NCBI GenBank assembly: GCA_030549775.1
Contig: CM060172.1
Span: 125,477,122-125,541,121, forward strand
Length of the DNA stretch: 64,000 bases
Direction: 5' to 3'
Origin: Tamarix chinensis
Taxonomy: Eukaryota; Streptophyta; Magnoliopsida; Caryophyllales; Tamaricaceae
A model generated the notes under the pieces. That model was given only the letters and a program-made list of their open reading frames with translations, was not told the origin of the DNA and did not search any database. This document shows, in pieces, positions 51,021-62,928 of this stretch (position 1 is the first letter of the stretch; every line of letters starts with the position of its first letter). A program made the position numbers and the translations under genes.

Positions 51021-54000
51021 TGTAATACCCCAATTTTAGAAACCCTAGTTATAAATCAATAATTTTGTTATTATTTATAATAATAATTATAGGGTATTTT
51101 ATATTAAACATGTGTATTTTTATAACATATTATGTATAAATTTAATTAGGTTAAAATTTGATATAATTTTAGTTATTAAATTTAATCCGAGATAGGACCA
51201 TAATCGATATCAAGTAACCCTAATTTGGTAACTAGATGTTTTACCTTAGTTAATCTTCCTAAATTATAACCCCTACCCTATACTAGATTTGGTAATTACC
51301 CTATTCCCTTTACCTTGATGTAATCTCCTCCGCACCACCCCTACACATCTCCTTCTCCCCCATGTTTCTAGGCATGTCCTACCTGACTCTCTCGTTCATG
51401 CCATTTTCTATTTAATCTGTTCCTCCACTCAATTTTGTGTCATGACTTACTCCCCAAACAAAGCCTTGGTCTATGTTCTTCTTGCCTCCTCCCAAGCTCC
51501 CTTAATCAAGGAAAAACCCCTTCGATTCTCCATCATCCTCTTTGTCATTTCACCTTGCCTTAGCCTTTTTTTTTTATCTAGCAACGCACACTAGCATCGC
51601 TCCTTCTCCCCTATAAAAGTCCTCCACCACCGGCTAACAGCACTAAAGCCAACCCCGACCAACAACCATCACCACCGAAGCCTATCCCCTAGCTAAGCAC
51701 CAATCCACTGAAACACCCGCCACACCTTCAGCCATTTGTGCCAAACACCACCTCTCTCTACACCCAAATCCATAGTTCCTCCCTCCTTTTCTTTGGCCAA
51801 AAGCACTAAATATACCCTAGAAATGTCCAAAGATGTTGTTGTTCACCTCCTTTCTTCGGCACTTTCCATCGTTGCCCTCTTCCCTTGTTCCTTGAGTTGT
51901 GTTGTTGCTCCTTGCTGCCTTGTTTGCTTTCCTTAGCCTATTAGTTTCTAAATTTTCCCCCGAGTGGATTTTAATTAATTTTGGATTATTTTTTTGATAT
52001 ATTAAATGGTAATATATGTGTTATTGGGTGTTAATTTCTTAGGTAATCCTTGAGGATTTTAGAGAAGACGGTATTTTGTACTTTTTGTGTAGCTTGGATT
52101 TAGGCAAGTCTAATCACTCATAAGGTGGTAGAAATTATGTGTGAGCAAGTTATAACTGTTTAGATTTAAAATCATGCTATGGTTTTATTCTTTCAAGTAT
52201 TATGACATGCAAGTTAAAATGATAACATGCTAAATAAATGGTATATACAATTGTTGTTAAGTTTGATGCATGAGTAATATGTTAAATGATTGATGTATGC
52301 ATGCCTAGGATTTTTTAGGGTTTGTAACCATATAAAATTATGATATAAATTCCATGATAAACATCCCATGTTTATCATTACATGGCATCTAAGGTTGTTA
52401 GAAATAGCATAGAAACATTCATACATGATTAGGGTTAGAATATGCTAATTGGTATTTGCCTATTCCACGGTTAGAAATGTTTATTTACATGCATCATGAT
52501 GTTAATTACCCTATTAAATGTCATATTATGATATAAAATGTATGTGCATGATGTGTGGAATTTAAGACATGTTAGAAACACATAATTAGGGTTTGTACGC
52601 CTAACTTACTAAATGCATGAAAAAGTTAAAAATATAGTCAATCACTAAATTTTAAATATTACCTATGCACTAAAATATTGTGAATTATTTCCTTTTATAA
52701 TTTTCATGAAAAAATTTCATAATAATAATGTTTGGCATGCAAATGGATAATAATGGTAAAATTAGGGTTTTGAGGGCATTTTGGTCATTTTAACCTAATT
52801 CACCCATTGTGAATACTTGGACATAGGATGGCCTTATAAATTTGATAAGTTTACCTTAGTTTTAACTTTGACATAGACCAATGACATTAGGGACTACTCT
52901 AATAATTGGAAAATAAAGGAAAATGGTCATGTATGGAAATGGCAGCTGTTGTGCAATGTGTGCTATTTGTGACCATGTCATAAATCATTAATAGTTAAAG
53001 TGGAATACCTCGAGTTTTGGTATGAATACTCTCTAGTATTATCTACCCTAGAGATTATGTATAGACCTTGTTTGATTTTGGTTCTTTAGTATGTCGTTAT
53101 GCTCTAGTAAGGTCCTAGTCTACTCCATAGGTGACCTACATGCCCTGTATGGGGTATCGATACTTAAGGATTCGGCGATGGAGGTTGGAGAATATTGTGA
53201 CACCTGCAAGTGCTAGTATGACCATGCATACCGTAGTGTCCTTGGGTTCTATAGTAAGGGTATTGTGTGGCCTTCGGGTGCTAGTATGACCAGGTGTACC
53301 TTTGTATCCCTAAGTTGATTGTATTCCCCTCAAGTAATTAAAAATGGAACTAAATGTTGTGTAAGAATATAAAAAGGAATTGCTTTGGATTTTTTGCATT
53401 GGCTATTGCCCTAGTGCTTTACCTTTGATTTTGGATTTAATTTAGATTATGGGAATGGTAGTTGCCTTAGTGCCCTAGCTAGATGTTTGGTATTGATTTG
53501 ATTAGTCATATATGGCTGATGTGTTTATCAAGATGATGTGAAGTGATTTAGTATGATTAGTTGTTAATCATGAGACCTTGATGTTGTATACATTATCCAA
53601 TGATTATTCCATATTGTTATGGCTTGTACTTTTTGCTTGAGCATTATTTTTTGACTATTATGTGATTATGTGTAATGTGAGGATGCTGCATTTTGTGAGG
53701 TATTATGATTTACTCAATATGAGGAAGTTGTACTAATACAGTATTTGTGGATGACTATGTGTAGGGAAGGGAGTGGTTCAAGGAGTATAATAGTGGTAGG
53801 GATAAATGGAGCCCTTGGGAAGAGGTTTCATTCACGCAATGGGAATTCAAATCTAAGCGTTAGGGCAAACCGGCATTGTACCCTTGTGTATTAGTTTTGT
53901 GGTAATTGACTTTCTTTTATACTCTTATGTCCTTTATTGTATTTTGATTAACGATTGTATACGAATAATATTTGTCCATACTCTTTAATTCCATTATTTG

Positions 54001-54083
54001 TTTTGGATCTAACTTGTTTTGAGCCTTAGCACTTGGCATAAGAAAGGTGGGGGAACCAGACTTATGGCAAGTGTGGCAGTAAC
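51021..54083 (+). mobile_element. Giant LTR-like element C, 5' portion (interrupted by B)
   Basis: Starts TGTAATACCCCAATTTTAG immediately after TATCC (51016-51020). The same TATCC follows its 3' end at 59924-59928. The order is: AT-rich start, C-rich block with TATAAAA at 51612-51618, a TTAGGTAATCC block near 52040, an AT-rich middle, then the 3' hairpin at 54030-54073. At 54083 it is cut by B after GTAAC. The joined length is about 3.1 kb, the shortest of the family, without a CCGGTCCACCGG block or an obvious minisatellite. Confidence 0.87.
54030..54073 (+). promoter_or_regulatory. Conserved 3'-terminal hairpin, element C
   Basis: Arms CACTTGGCATAAGAAAGGT and ACCAGACTTATGGCAAGTG pair at 15 of 19 positions around a 6-nt loop. 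It is preceded by GCCTTAG and followed by TGGCAGTAAC. Once B is removed it lies 76 nt before C's 3' end. Confidence 0.65.
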
Positions 54084-54489
54084 TTAAATACCCCAAAATC
54101 CCTAATTTAGGGATCATGGCCGAATAGGGAATTATTAGGGAATTAATTAAAATAAACTACTTTTAGTGAAATAAAAAGGAATTAATAGGATAAATCAAGA
54201 AGGAACTTATAAGAGTGTAAATAGGAGGAATTATGGTATTTTAAGTTAATTAAGGTTTTCATTTTAGAAATTTATTAAATACCTTAAATTATTTAAAATA
54301 GGAAGGATAAAGTAGTTTCAAATTAATATATAATTTATAAATAATTTAATTAGAGAAAAATTAAAGGGTTTTGTTAATTAAAATGAATTTAGGAAAATTC
54401 TTCCATAAATCCCTAAATTAACCTAAAATAGAATTTAATTATTGTTTTGATAATTATACTTTATTAAATACCCTAAATTACCCAAATTA

Positions 54490-55540
54490 TACTAATTAAG
54501 CCAACCACAAATTTTCCCTCTTTTTCCTTTTTCCCTTTTTCCTTTTTTCTCCCTCCTTTTTCCTTTTTCTTTCTTCCCCTTCTCTCCCTTATTTTTCCCC
54601 GACCTGGGCTGGCCTGCCAGGCCCAGCACCTTTCCCCCCCTCGTTGCCCGTTCCTCTCTCGCGCCCCTCCTTTCCTTTTCTCCCGGCCAGTTCGGCCCGC
54701 CCCTTTTTTTTCTTTCTTTCTTTCCTTTTCTGCTGGACCGCCGGTCCAGCCTCTTTCCCTTCTTCTTCCTCGCGACGTCGTCGTCCTTCTATCGCCTGCA
54801 ACCGAGATTTTCGCCGGGAAAGGAAAGCCTTCAACGCCACGCCATTGCTCCCGTCATTTCGCCCTTTTCATCCTCGTTGTCTCCCCTGTAGATTGGACTA
54901 ATCGATCCGGTCTTTCCCCGCACGAAACCTCCCTCTCTCTCCCCGACGAGTCTCGGTCTGCAACTACAGACCTGCACCGATCAGCCTCGCCGGACACGCA
55001 TCCACCTAACCTCCGACCCTCCCTCGCATCCTTGTCGTTTTCCCGTCCCGTTTGGCCTATAAATAGCCCTGAAGATCGCCTTAATCGGGTTCGAAATTTG
55101 GAACCCAGAAAACCAGAGCCGCACACCGTCCCACCTTTAGCCGCCCTTTCCTCCGCCTTCGGCCACCGTTGCTGCCTGTCCGCACCACCAAAATCCTCCC
55201 TACACCGCCCTCTACACAACCAACCACCTTAGCCTCCCTGCCTTGCCCCGCACGCGCCGCCTTGGCCGTGCGAAATTACCCTCCCGAATAGCCTTCGACC
55301 CCCCTGGCGCCACTTTCGTGCCACCGACGCCACCTCCACCGCCACTTGCAGCGCCACCATCACCCCCCAAAACGATCGGCAGCTCCTGCTCTACCACCCT
55401 ATACCTCCCTTTTATCCTGGTTTTCCCTCCCCTAGCCTCCACCACCATTTTCCCCCTCTCTCCCTTCCTCCACCGCCGCGCCGCCGCCGCCGCCACCACC
55501 TCAGTCAGGTTGCCCAACACCCTGAACCCTAAAGCTTAAA
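54490..55540 (+). promoter_or_regulatory. GC-rich block with TATA box in element B
   Basis: A CT-rich lead-in, then a CpG-containing block, TATAAATA at 55058-55065 and a CCGCC-rich tail. TTTGGAACCCAGAAAACC, 25 bp past the TATA box, matches TTGGTTTCCAACCCAGAAATC in element A at the same spacing, so the start-site region is among the best-conserved parts. Frames at 54644-55539 on both strands are composition artefacts. Confidence 0.55.
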
Positions 55541-55744
55541 AATAAAGAAATGAATAAAAATAAATAAAATTGATTAATGATTTAATCTTATTAACTACTA
55601 TTATTAGTATTATGATTAATATTAACATTACCATTATTATTACTAATATTGTTATTATTACTAATACTACCCCCCATATTATTATTACTAAGACTCAACA
55701 TTACCCTAAGGACCTTTAAGTAATGGTGTTAATTAACTTTATGG

Positions 55745-56349
55745 CCTTATTAAGTTATTATTACTATTATTATTATTATGATTATTATTATTGTTATTAT
55801 TGCTATTATTATTATTATTATTATTATTATCATTATCCTTATTATTATTATTAGCATTATTATTACTATTATTACCATTAGTGTTATTATTATTACTATT
55901 ATTATTATTATGATTATTATTACTATTATTATTATTATTATTAGTGTTATTAGTATTATTAATATTATTACTATGAGCATTACTATCATTATTACTACCA
56001 TTATCATCTTTTTTTATTATCATTATCGTTACTGTTACTATCCTTATAGTTATGTTATTATTATTATTATTATTATTATTATGGTTATTATTACTATTAT
56101 TATTACTATTATTACTATTGTTACTATCAATGTCATTATTTTACTATTAGTGTTATTATTGTTATTAATATTATTATTATTATTATTATTATTATTATCA
56201 TTAGTACTATTATTTTCATTATTATTATTATTATTATTGTTATTTTTATTGTTATTGTTATTATTATTATTATTGTTATTGTTGTTGTTGTTGTTGTTAT
56301 CATTATTATTATTATCTTTACTATTTTTATTATCAACATTACTATTATG

Positions 56350-56393
<44 letters not shown>

Positions 56394-56798
56394 CATCATC
56401 ATTATCATTATTATCCTTATTATTATTATTATATCATTATTATCCTTGTTATTATTTTGTTGTTGTTGTATTTAACGCATTTATTATTTTATCGATTATT
56501 ACTACCGTTATTATCCTTAACGTTATACTTTAATATTATTACCTTAGTATTTTTGTTATGCTTAGTATTGCCACAACTATTGTATTATTATTATTATTGT
56601 GATTATTATTACTGTTATTTTTATTATTGTTATTTTTATTATTGTCATTATTGTTACTATCATTATTGCTATCATCACTATTATTTTTACTATGATTAAT
56701 ACTAGTGTTATTATGTTTATTTTTCTCACTATTATTATTATCGTTATTATTCCTATTCATACTATTTCTAGTACTCTTATCATCCTTTGTGTTATTAC

Positions 56799-56850
<52 letters not shown>

Positions 56851-56875
56851 GTCGTTATTATTAGTATTATTATTG

Positions 56876-56919
<44 letters not shown>

Positions 56920-57230
56920 GTCATTACTCCTATCATTATTATTATTATTGCTATTATTATTATTATTATTTTCATTACTACTACTCCTTCCATTATTATT
57001 ATTATTATTATCATCATTATCGATATTGTCATCTAAATGGTTATGGTTGTGTTAGTATTTTATTAGTATCGATAATATTACTATCACTAATGCTACTATG
57101 ATTTCAATTATTATTATCATCATTATTATCATTATAGCCATTATTATTCTTATTATGAGCACTATTATTATAAGTAGTATTCTTATTATTGTTGGTATTA
57201 TTGGTAATTATTATTAATAATATTGAAACC
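55745..57230 (+). repeat. Triplet-repeat tract (mainly ATT) in element B
   Basis: About 1.5 kb of imperfect ATT/TTA/GTT/ATC triplets in near-constant register, with point interruptions (ACT, GCT, CTT). Equivalent to 2226-2890 in A but more than twice as long. Confidence 0.92.
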
Positions 57231-57910
57231 CTCACCTTAATATTCTGGATTTGCTAAAACCTACTTTAATTAGTGATAATCCGTTTAAGCTATCGTAAGA
57301 GTAGTAATAACCTACCCCTTTATTTATAAACCCCATCATTAATATTAGCCTTAGTATTAGGCCATGGTAGGGGTAAGATAGGAATTTTGATAATTCCGGC
57401 AGAGGGAGATTAACCCTAAGTATTTCCCTCTTAGAGGTGAACCGGGTCAAACCCTCGGAGGTGTAGGAGCGTACTCCAAGCCCGGCGCCGATTTAGGTAA
57501 GGACGTAACTAAGGCCACCTGTGTGCATTGCATGTTTTACCTGTCTTGTATGCTTTGTGCGGTTGTATGTTATAACCTGTATATTATATGTGTTTTTGTG
57601 TAGCGCAGCATGGAACCAAGGTACGTCCCCGTGTTCTCGTCTTTGTGTACTAATATGTTGTGGTACAAGTATGATGTGGTGTGATGTGATGTGACCCCTA
57701 CGACATGCATGCTAGGTTATGTGAGGAAGTGTTGTGAAGTGGGGACTTGAAAAAGAAAAATAAGCGGATAAAATAACCAAAGGGAAGTACGTCGGTTAAC
57801 ATAGGTATGGACGACCTAAGGAATTCACCATTTATGCGGTAATGAAGAGAAGGTGGAATTAAATATATATAAAAGAGTGGGAATAAAATAAGGTTGCATG
57901 GGGAAGATTA

Positions 57911-58228
57911 GGGTTTGCATGATGGTATTAGGGTTTGTATGGTGGTATTAATGTTTCTATGGCAGTATTAATGGTTGCATGGTGGTATTAATGGCTGCAT
58001 GATGGTATTAGGGTTTGCATGATGGTATTAGGGTTTGTATGGTGGTATTAATGATTGCTTGGTGGTATTAATGGATTATGGTGGTATTAATGATTACATG
58101 GTGGCATTAATGGCTTACGGTGGTATTAGGGTTTGCATGATGGCGTTATGGTTTGTGTGGTGGTATTAATGTTTGTATGGTGGTATTAGGGTTTGCATGG
58201 GGGAGTTAGGGTTTTGTATGGGAGTTAA
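57911..58228 (+). repeat. 20-bp minisatellite in element B
   Basis: About sixteen copies of a 20-bp unit alternating GGGTTTGCATGATGGTATTA with ATGGTTGCATGGTGGTATTA-type variants. It ends about 1.62 kb before the element's 3' end. Confidence 0.9.
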
Positions 58229-58779
58229 TGATTGTATGGGATTTAGGGTTTGTGTGAAAAGTTCGAGAGGTTGCATGGGATGCGTAACGTTTGCGTGGGA
58301 GCAAAATTTACGTATGAAAGGCTGATTTGGGGTGTAAGGAAGGTAATGCAAGTATTATTTGGGTGTTTAACTGTTTCGGACGGGGAATAGTACGTGAAGT
58401 ATTATAAGGGTATGGAGGAGACAGAATTAGGGTTTGGAGTGACTAACTCTGGGTCGTTGTGATTAAGTAGGGTTGGAGTAGCTAATTGTGAATTGCTGAG
58501 GGTAATTAAGGTTTGGGATGGCTAAGTATGGTTGTTATGGTAAAATAGGGTTAAGGCACGTTTTGGTGTGGACAATTAGGGTTCGTCATGGCTGCTTAGA
58601 GTTGTTTGGTGTCATCATGTGTATTATTGACTAATGTGTAGTTATGAATGTGGAATTTTATTGTTTGTGATGTGTAAAGTATAAAGAGAATGATTTATGC
58701 ATGTCAAGGGCGTGACGTGATTCAATAAGATACGAATAAGACATTAATTATGTAAAGCGAAAGACTGATGAGCCCGACC

Positions 58780-59150
58780 CAGTCCGTTCCACCGGTTAGA
58801 ATAGTGGCCAGAGGCGTTTTTCCCTGGGGGTTGATTTCCGGTCCACCGGCTATAATAGTGGCTAGAGGTGTTTTGCCCTGGGTGTGTATCTCCGGTCCAC
58901 CGGCTATAATAATGGGGGAGTTCGGGCTCGACAGACCCAAACGAATGAGTTAATCCACGGGAAAGATACTAATTACTTACAGCGGAACACCATGTAAGTG
59001 CGAGGCCAGTCCGTTCCACCGGTTAGAATAGTGGCCAGAGGCGTTTTGCTCTGGGGTTCGATTTCTGGTCCACCGGCTATAATAGTGGCCAGAGGCGTTT
59101 TGCTCTGGGGTTCGATTTCCGGTCCACCAGCTATAATAGTGGGGTCCCCG
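58780..59150 (+). repeat. CCGGTCCACCGG repeat block of element B
   Basis: Two sub-blocks, each of three ~54-bp units. Each unit has a CCGGTCCACCGGCTATAATA core and a GTGGCCAGAGGCGTTTTGC tail. They are separated by GGGAAAGATACTAATTACTT and GCGGAACACCATG, as in A. The 177-aa minus-strand frame here is a repeat shadow. Confidence 0.85.
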
Positions 59151-59705
59151 TACTTATAGGGATAAATGAAGAATGTGTGAACAGAACTTATTATCATAAC
59201 AAGTAATAACGAACAAAGTACAAGCATGAATTCAGCTTTCCACTTACTCACCTTTGCGTGTTGTTGATGTGTTGAGCATGCATCTTGTGTATTATTGCAT
59301 GTTACTTTTATGATTGTGTCATATAGACTACGTGGTAGGATTGTATGCTTGGCCCTAGCACCTACGCCCTTACTCAATACTGGACCCGTACTGATACTAC
59401 CTTGGTTGAATGGGTCCTGTGATGATCCATCGATGGTGGGGAGCAGACCTCTTGTGCAGGTTGATACTGTGTTGGGGTGGAAGGCCTGACTTGAGTGAGT
59501 AGGCAATCTGGATATTGCTCCCTTGAGATCTATTTCATTTAGCTATATTTTGTACTACGCTTCTTGTTTTGAGACCGTACTCTTAAGTTGTAATCTTAAC
59601 GATATCTTAATTGTTGTTGACTCGTGGTTTTCATGAATGGTCTATGTTAACTACGGACCTGTGTTTTGATGACTCTTACTTAATGATTGTTTAGTTTAGC
59701 CTTAG

Positions 59706-59751
59706 CACTTAGTATCGGAACGGTAGGAGTGAACCGGTCTGGTACTAAGTG
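59706..59751 (+). promoter_or_regulatory. Conserved 3'-terminal hairpin, element B
   Basis: Arms CACTTAGTATCGGAACGGT and ACCGGTCTGGTACTAAGTG pair at 18 of 19 positions (16 Watson-Crick, 2 G-U) around an 8-nt loop. Preceded by GCCTTAG and followed by TGGCGGTAATAC. Confidence 0.7.
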
Positions 59752-59857
59752 TGGCGGTAATACCCTCAGGTTTATGGTTTTAATTCTTTCGCTTCCGCTA
59801 AACCTTCTGATTTAAACGAAATTTTTCAGGAGTGAAATTTGGGGGTGTTACAGTAAC

Positions 59858-59923
59858 ACCCATTATTTTGTAATTAATTCTTCTATAAAAAAAGTTTTTA
59901 AATAGTAAAAAGGGGGTGTTACA
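59858..59923 (+). mobile_element. Element C, 3' terminal piece after nested B
   Basis: Continues C after one GTAAC and ends AAAAGGGGGTGTTACA at 59923, followed by TATCC, the duplicate of 51016-51020. This confirms that C was complete before B inserted. Confidence 0.87.
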
Positions 59924-60109
59924 TATCCTCTATCCTTGTCATATTTTTCTTCAAGTTCCGCTTAGCCTTTGTCAATTTGTTGCGGTACCATTTGTTGATT
60001 TTTATCATATACATATATTTTATACTTATTTTTGACTTGTTTGCTACAATATTAACAAACAATGAGTACCGGATATAAGAGATTCTTTGTTGAAATATGA
60101 TATCAAAGA

Positions 60110-61080
60110 TGGCAAAACATAATCTTTATAATAATGAAATATGGTGCTTACAATGGTGAAAGATGCTTTTAAAAGCCATAATACATTATGAATTTCTAAT
60201 GATTATAAATAAAATTAGGAATGGTGGTGAAATATTATCCAATATTAAGCCTACAATATTGAAAGATCAAGCCTATGATGGTGAAAGATCAACAATAAAA
60301 TGGTACTTTATCTACTTGTAACATGAGTGTAATGATGATGAAATATTAAGGTTCTGGTGATGAAAGATAAAGTGTACCATGGTGAAAGATCAACCATAAA
60401 ATGTTACTTGTGTAATTATTGTGAAATATCAAAGCTATGATGTTGAAACATGTTTATGAAAAGTATCAGACATCATCAAATTACAATAATGAGATTTAAC
60501 ATGATGAATGATGTGAAAAATCAGCTCTAATATGATGAAACATTAGCATAAAAATGGTCAAAGATCAATAATAAAAATTGAACTTTATCTACTTGTGCAA
60601 TGAGTGTAATGATGATGAAAGTATCAAGATTACGATGTTGAAACATGCTTATTAAATTTAACAATCATCATTAAATTTTAATGATGAGATTTAATAAGAA
60701 AGATCGATAATATACTCTTTGTGTTCACTTATTCTTTTAGTTCTTCTATCTTGTTGCACTTCTTACATTTGGTATGTATCCCTATTAAAAGAAATAGTGA
60801 AAGATCACTTTTATTGTGATGAAAAATGAGTATATTTATGTAAAAATATTAATCTTATGAGTAATATATATCATATTGGTGAACAATTAGTTTAAACATG
60901 ATAAAATATCACTATAGTGATGGTAAAATATAAGCATACAATGGAGAAAAATTATGATAGAAATTATGAGTCATTATTTAGTTTTCTATGGGAGAAAAAA
61001 TATGAATAATGATGGTGAAATATGAATTTAATGGTGGTGAAAGATGAGTAATGAGAATTCAAATATGACATGAAACATTA
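60110..61080 (+). repeat. GTGAAAGATCAA degenerate repeat, segment 3
   Basis: Twenty or so loosely spaced copies of GGTGAAAGATCAA/ATGATGAAATATTA variants. No coding. An AT microsatellite follows at 61693-61710. Confidence 0.6.
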
Positions 61081-61939
61081 TTAGGACATTATGAACATAT
61101 TGTTTATCATCATTTCTTCTTTTCATTATCTATTGATGTTGCAAATATTTTTTCATTTTACCAAGCAATGTTTATTGTTCTTCAAATTTTATATCCCTAT
61201 TAACCAAGGTGATCCTTATCTTCTACTATTTTCACCTTTAAACTCAAATGAAACTATAAAAATAGGGTGAAACAATAAAATCAAGATAACTTTAACCTTG
61301 ATTATAATTCACATAATGTATGAATAAAGATTTTTGAATAAAATGCACTTGCTAATGAAGAAAAACAAAAAGGGTTTTGAGCTATTGAAATTCACATACA
61401 ATCAATTGATTGATTGAAAATTGTCTGACAAGAAGAAGAAACTAGAAAGTGGTTTTCATTGTTGGAATGAACTGAGTGCGTTGGATTTTTATGAGGAAGA
61501 AGATAAGCATTGAGGAACCACGGATGGTTTATGCCTGTTTTTTTTTCTTAATGCTAATTTTTTCCATAGGTTGCACTATATTGGACCATGAAACCTATTC
61601 CATAGTATAGGAATTGAAATAAGCATTGTATAGTTAATTAATACATGAGCATTTTTTACATTTATTTTTGAAAATCAAATTATCTTTCATTAGTATATAT
61701 ATATATATATCATGATATTTTTTCCCACACAATTTTTGTAAATTTTTGTAGCACACCTATTTTCACACCTAAAAGTTTTTGTTTTAAAAAAGTTTTTTTG
61801 TGTGAAAGCTAAATAATAAATGTATGGTATTACTACCACATTTAATATAGAGAAGGTATAACCTCTACCTAATCTATACTTGATGATGTAAGATTAAAAA
61901 TTAAGCTCATATGTCATGATCAAGTGGGGTTTTCATCTA

Positions 61940-62928
61940 CACTACAAGAAAATGAGTTTATTGTGACTACATGTTTAGGGATGTCATGATATCATCCCTA
62001 AATAATACAATTAGCAACCACAACTAGTAGCTAAAATTATAATAAGCAACTAGAGAAGAAGAGGGAAAAATAATGTTGCTAAAAGACTATTCATGACAAT
62101 TGCAACCTTGTAAATAGTGTGACACCAAAAATTTCCTACTATATATTTTTTATTTGAAAAAAATTTAGCAACAACTTAGTCATCACAAAACACCTTATTA
62201 GAGACATATTTTGATGAGAATTTTTTTTCAAGTCTATGTTATTGCTTTTGGGACGACATGTAGTTACGAATAGTCCACTTAATGTCCCTAATTGGTCACA
62301 TGTTAAGCACACTTTTTTTGAGGACTTTTTATCGTTGTTATGAGGGGTATTAGCGATGACCAGTGTTGTCGTAGAAAAAACCTTACAAACCCTAGAACAC
62401 TTCGTCTTCTCCACGCTTGTCCCATTTTCTACTCTAGTTTCTTCCTTTGCTACGACGAAGCCCTATCGTATTTTGGTAAGATTCTTGTTAATCTAGTGGA
62501 TTTCATTTTCTCCTCTTTTTTGTTTATTTTGTTTTAATTATTGGTTGACTAATCTAATTATTTTATTTTCGTAATTTTTAGCTTGTTGATGGTAGTAGTC
62601 GCCACCCGAATGCTGCTACCAACTTCCGGTGTTATGTCATTGCCACCACCCTACTGTCGTTGTTTTAGCCTTTAGCTAGCCCTGTTGTATATATGTAGCA
62701 TAATATATAATATAATGTTACGATGGGTGGATAAATAAGTTGTGGAAATGTGATTTTGATATTTTGATAGTGTAATTATTTATGAAAATGTGATTTTTGA
62801 ACTTGTGATATTCTAATCTTTGTGTATATATAATTAACGAGAATTTAGACATTATTTTGCGCGAGAAATAGTCAATTTAACTGAAAGCTCAAGAAAATGG
62901 ATCCTCTTAGGAGATTTTTGTTGGATGG
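61940..62928 (+). mobile_element. CACTA-type transposon left end and internal part, truncated
   Basis: CACTACAAGAAAA-type terminus (CACTACAAGAAAATG at 61940). Downstream, subterminal motifs of the TTAGCAACAACTTAGTC and TTAGCGATGACCAGTG/GTTGTCG kind recur in both orientations (62030-62370), typical of plant CACTA elements. The opposite end is not found before 62929, where element E begins. No TNP2-like transposase is seen. Confidence 0.5.

Larger units (their letters stand above)
54084..59852 (+). mobile_element. Giant LTR-like element B, 5.8 kb, nested in C (duplication GTAAC)
   Basis: Starts TTAAATACCCCAAAATC and ends GGGGGTGTTACA. Exact 5-bp repeats GTAAC flank it (54079-54083 and 59853-59857), and removing B plus one GTAAC restores an uninterrupted C. 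Order: AT-rich start, pyrimidine/GC block with a TATA box, triplet tract, GGAGCGTACTCC block with AGGTAAG, 20-bp minisatellite, CCGGTCCACCGG blocks, a segment TTGGTTGAATGGGTCCTGTG shared with E, and a hairpin 101 nt before the end. No coding for retrotransposon proteins; frames of up to 251 aa come from ATT repeats. The single-unit structure fits a solo LTR or a LARD-like element. Confidence 0.9.

Noticed and set aside
54854..55520. GC-rich Arg/Gly frames on the minus strand of element B
   Set aside because: Mirror of the CCGCC-rich LTR block; no domain and not conserved in A.
55778..56533. 251-aa frame of Ile, Leu and Thr runs
   Set aside because: Pure product of ATT-type triplet repeats; equally long frames exist on both strands.
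58973..59506. 177-aa minus-strand frame
   Set aside because: Its periodic part follows the 54-bp CCGGTCCACCGG units, a multiple of three, and nothing in it resembles a known domain.
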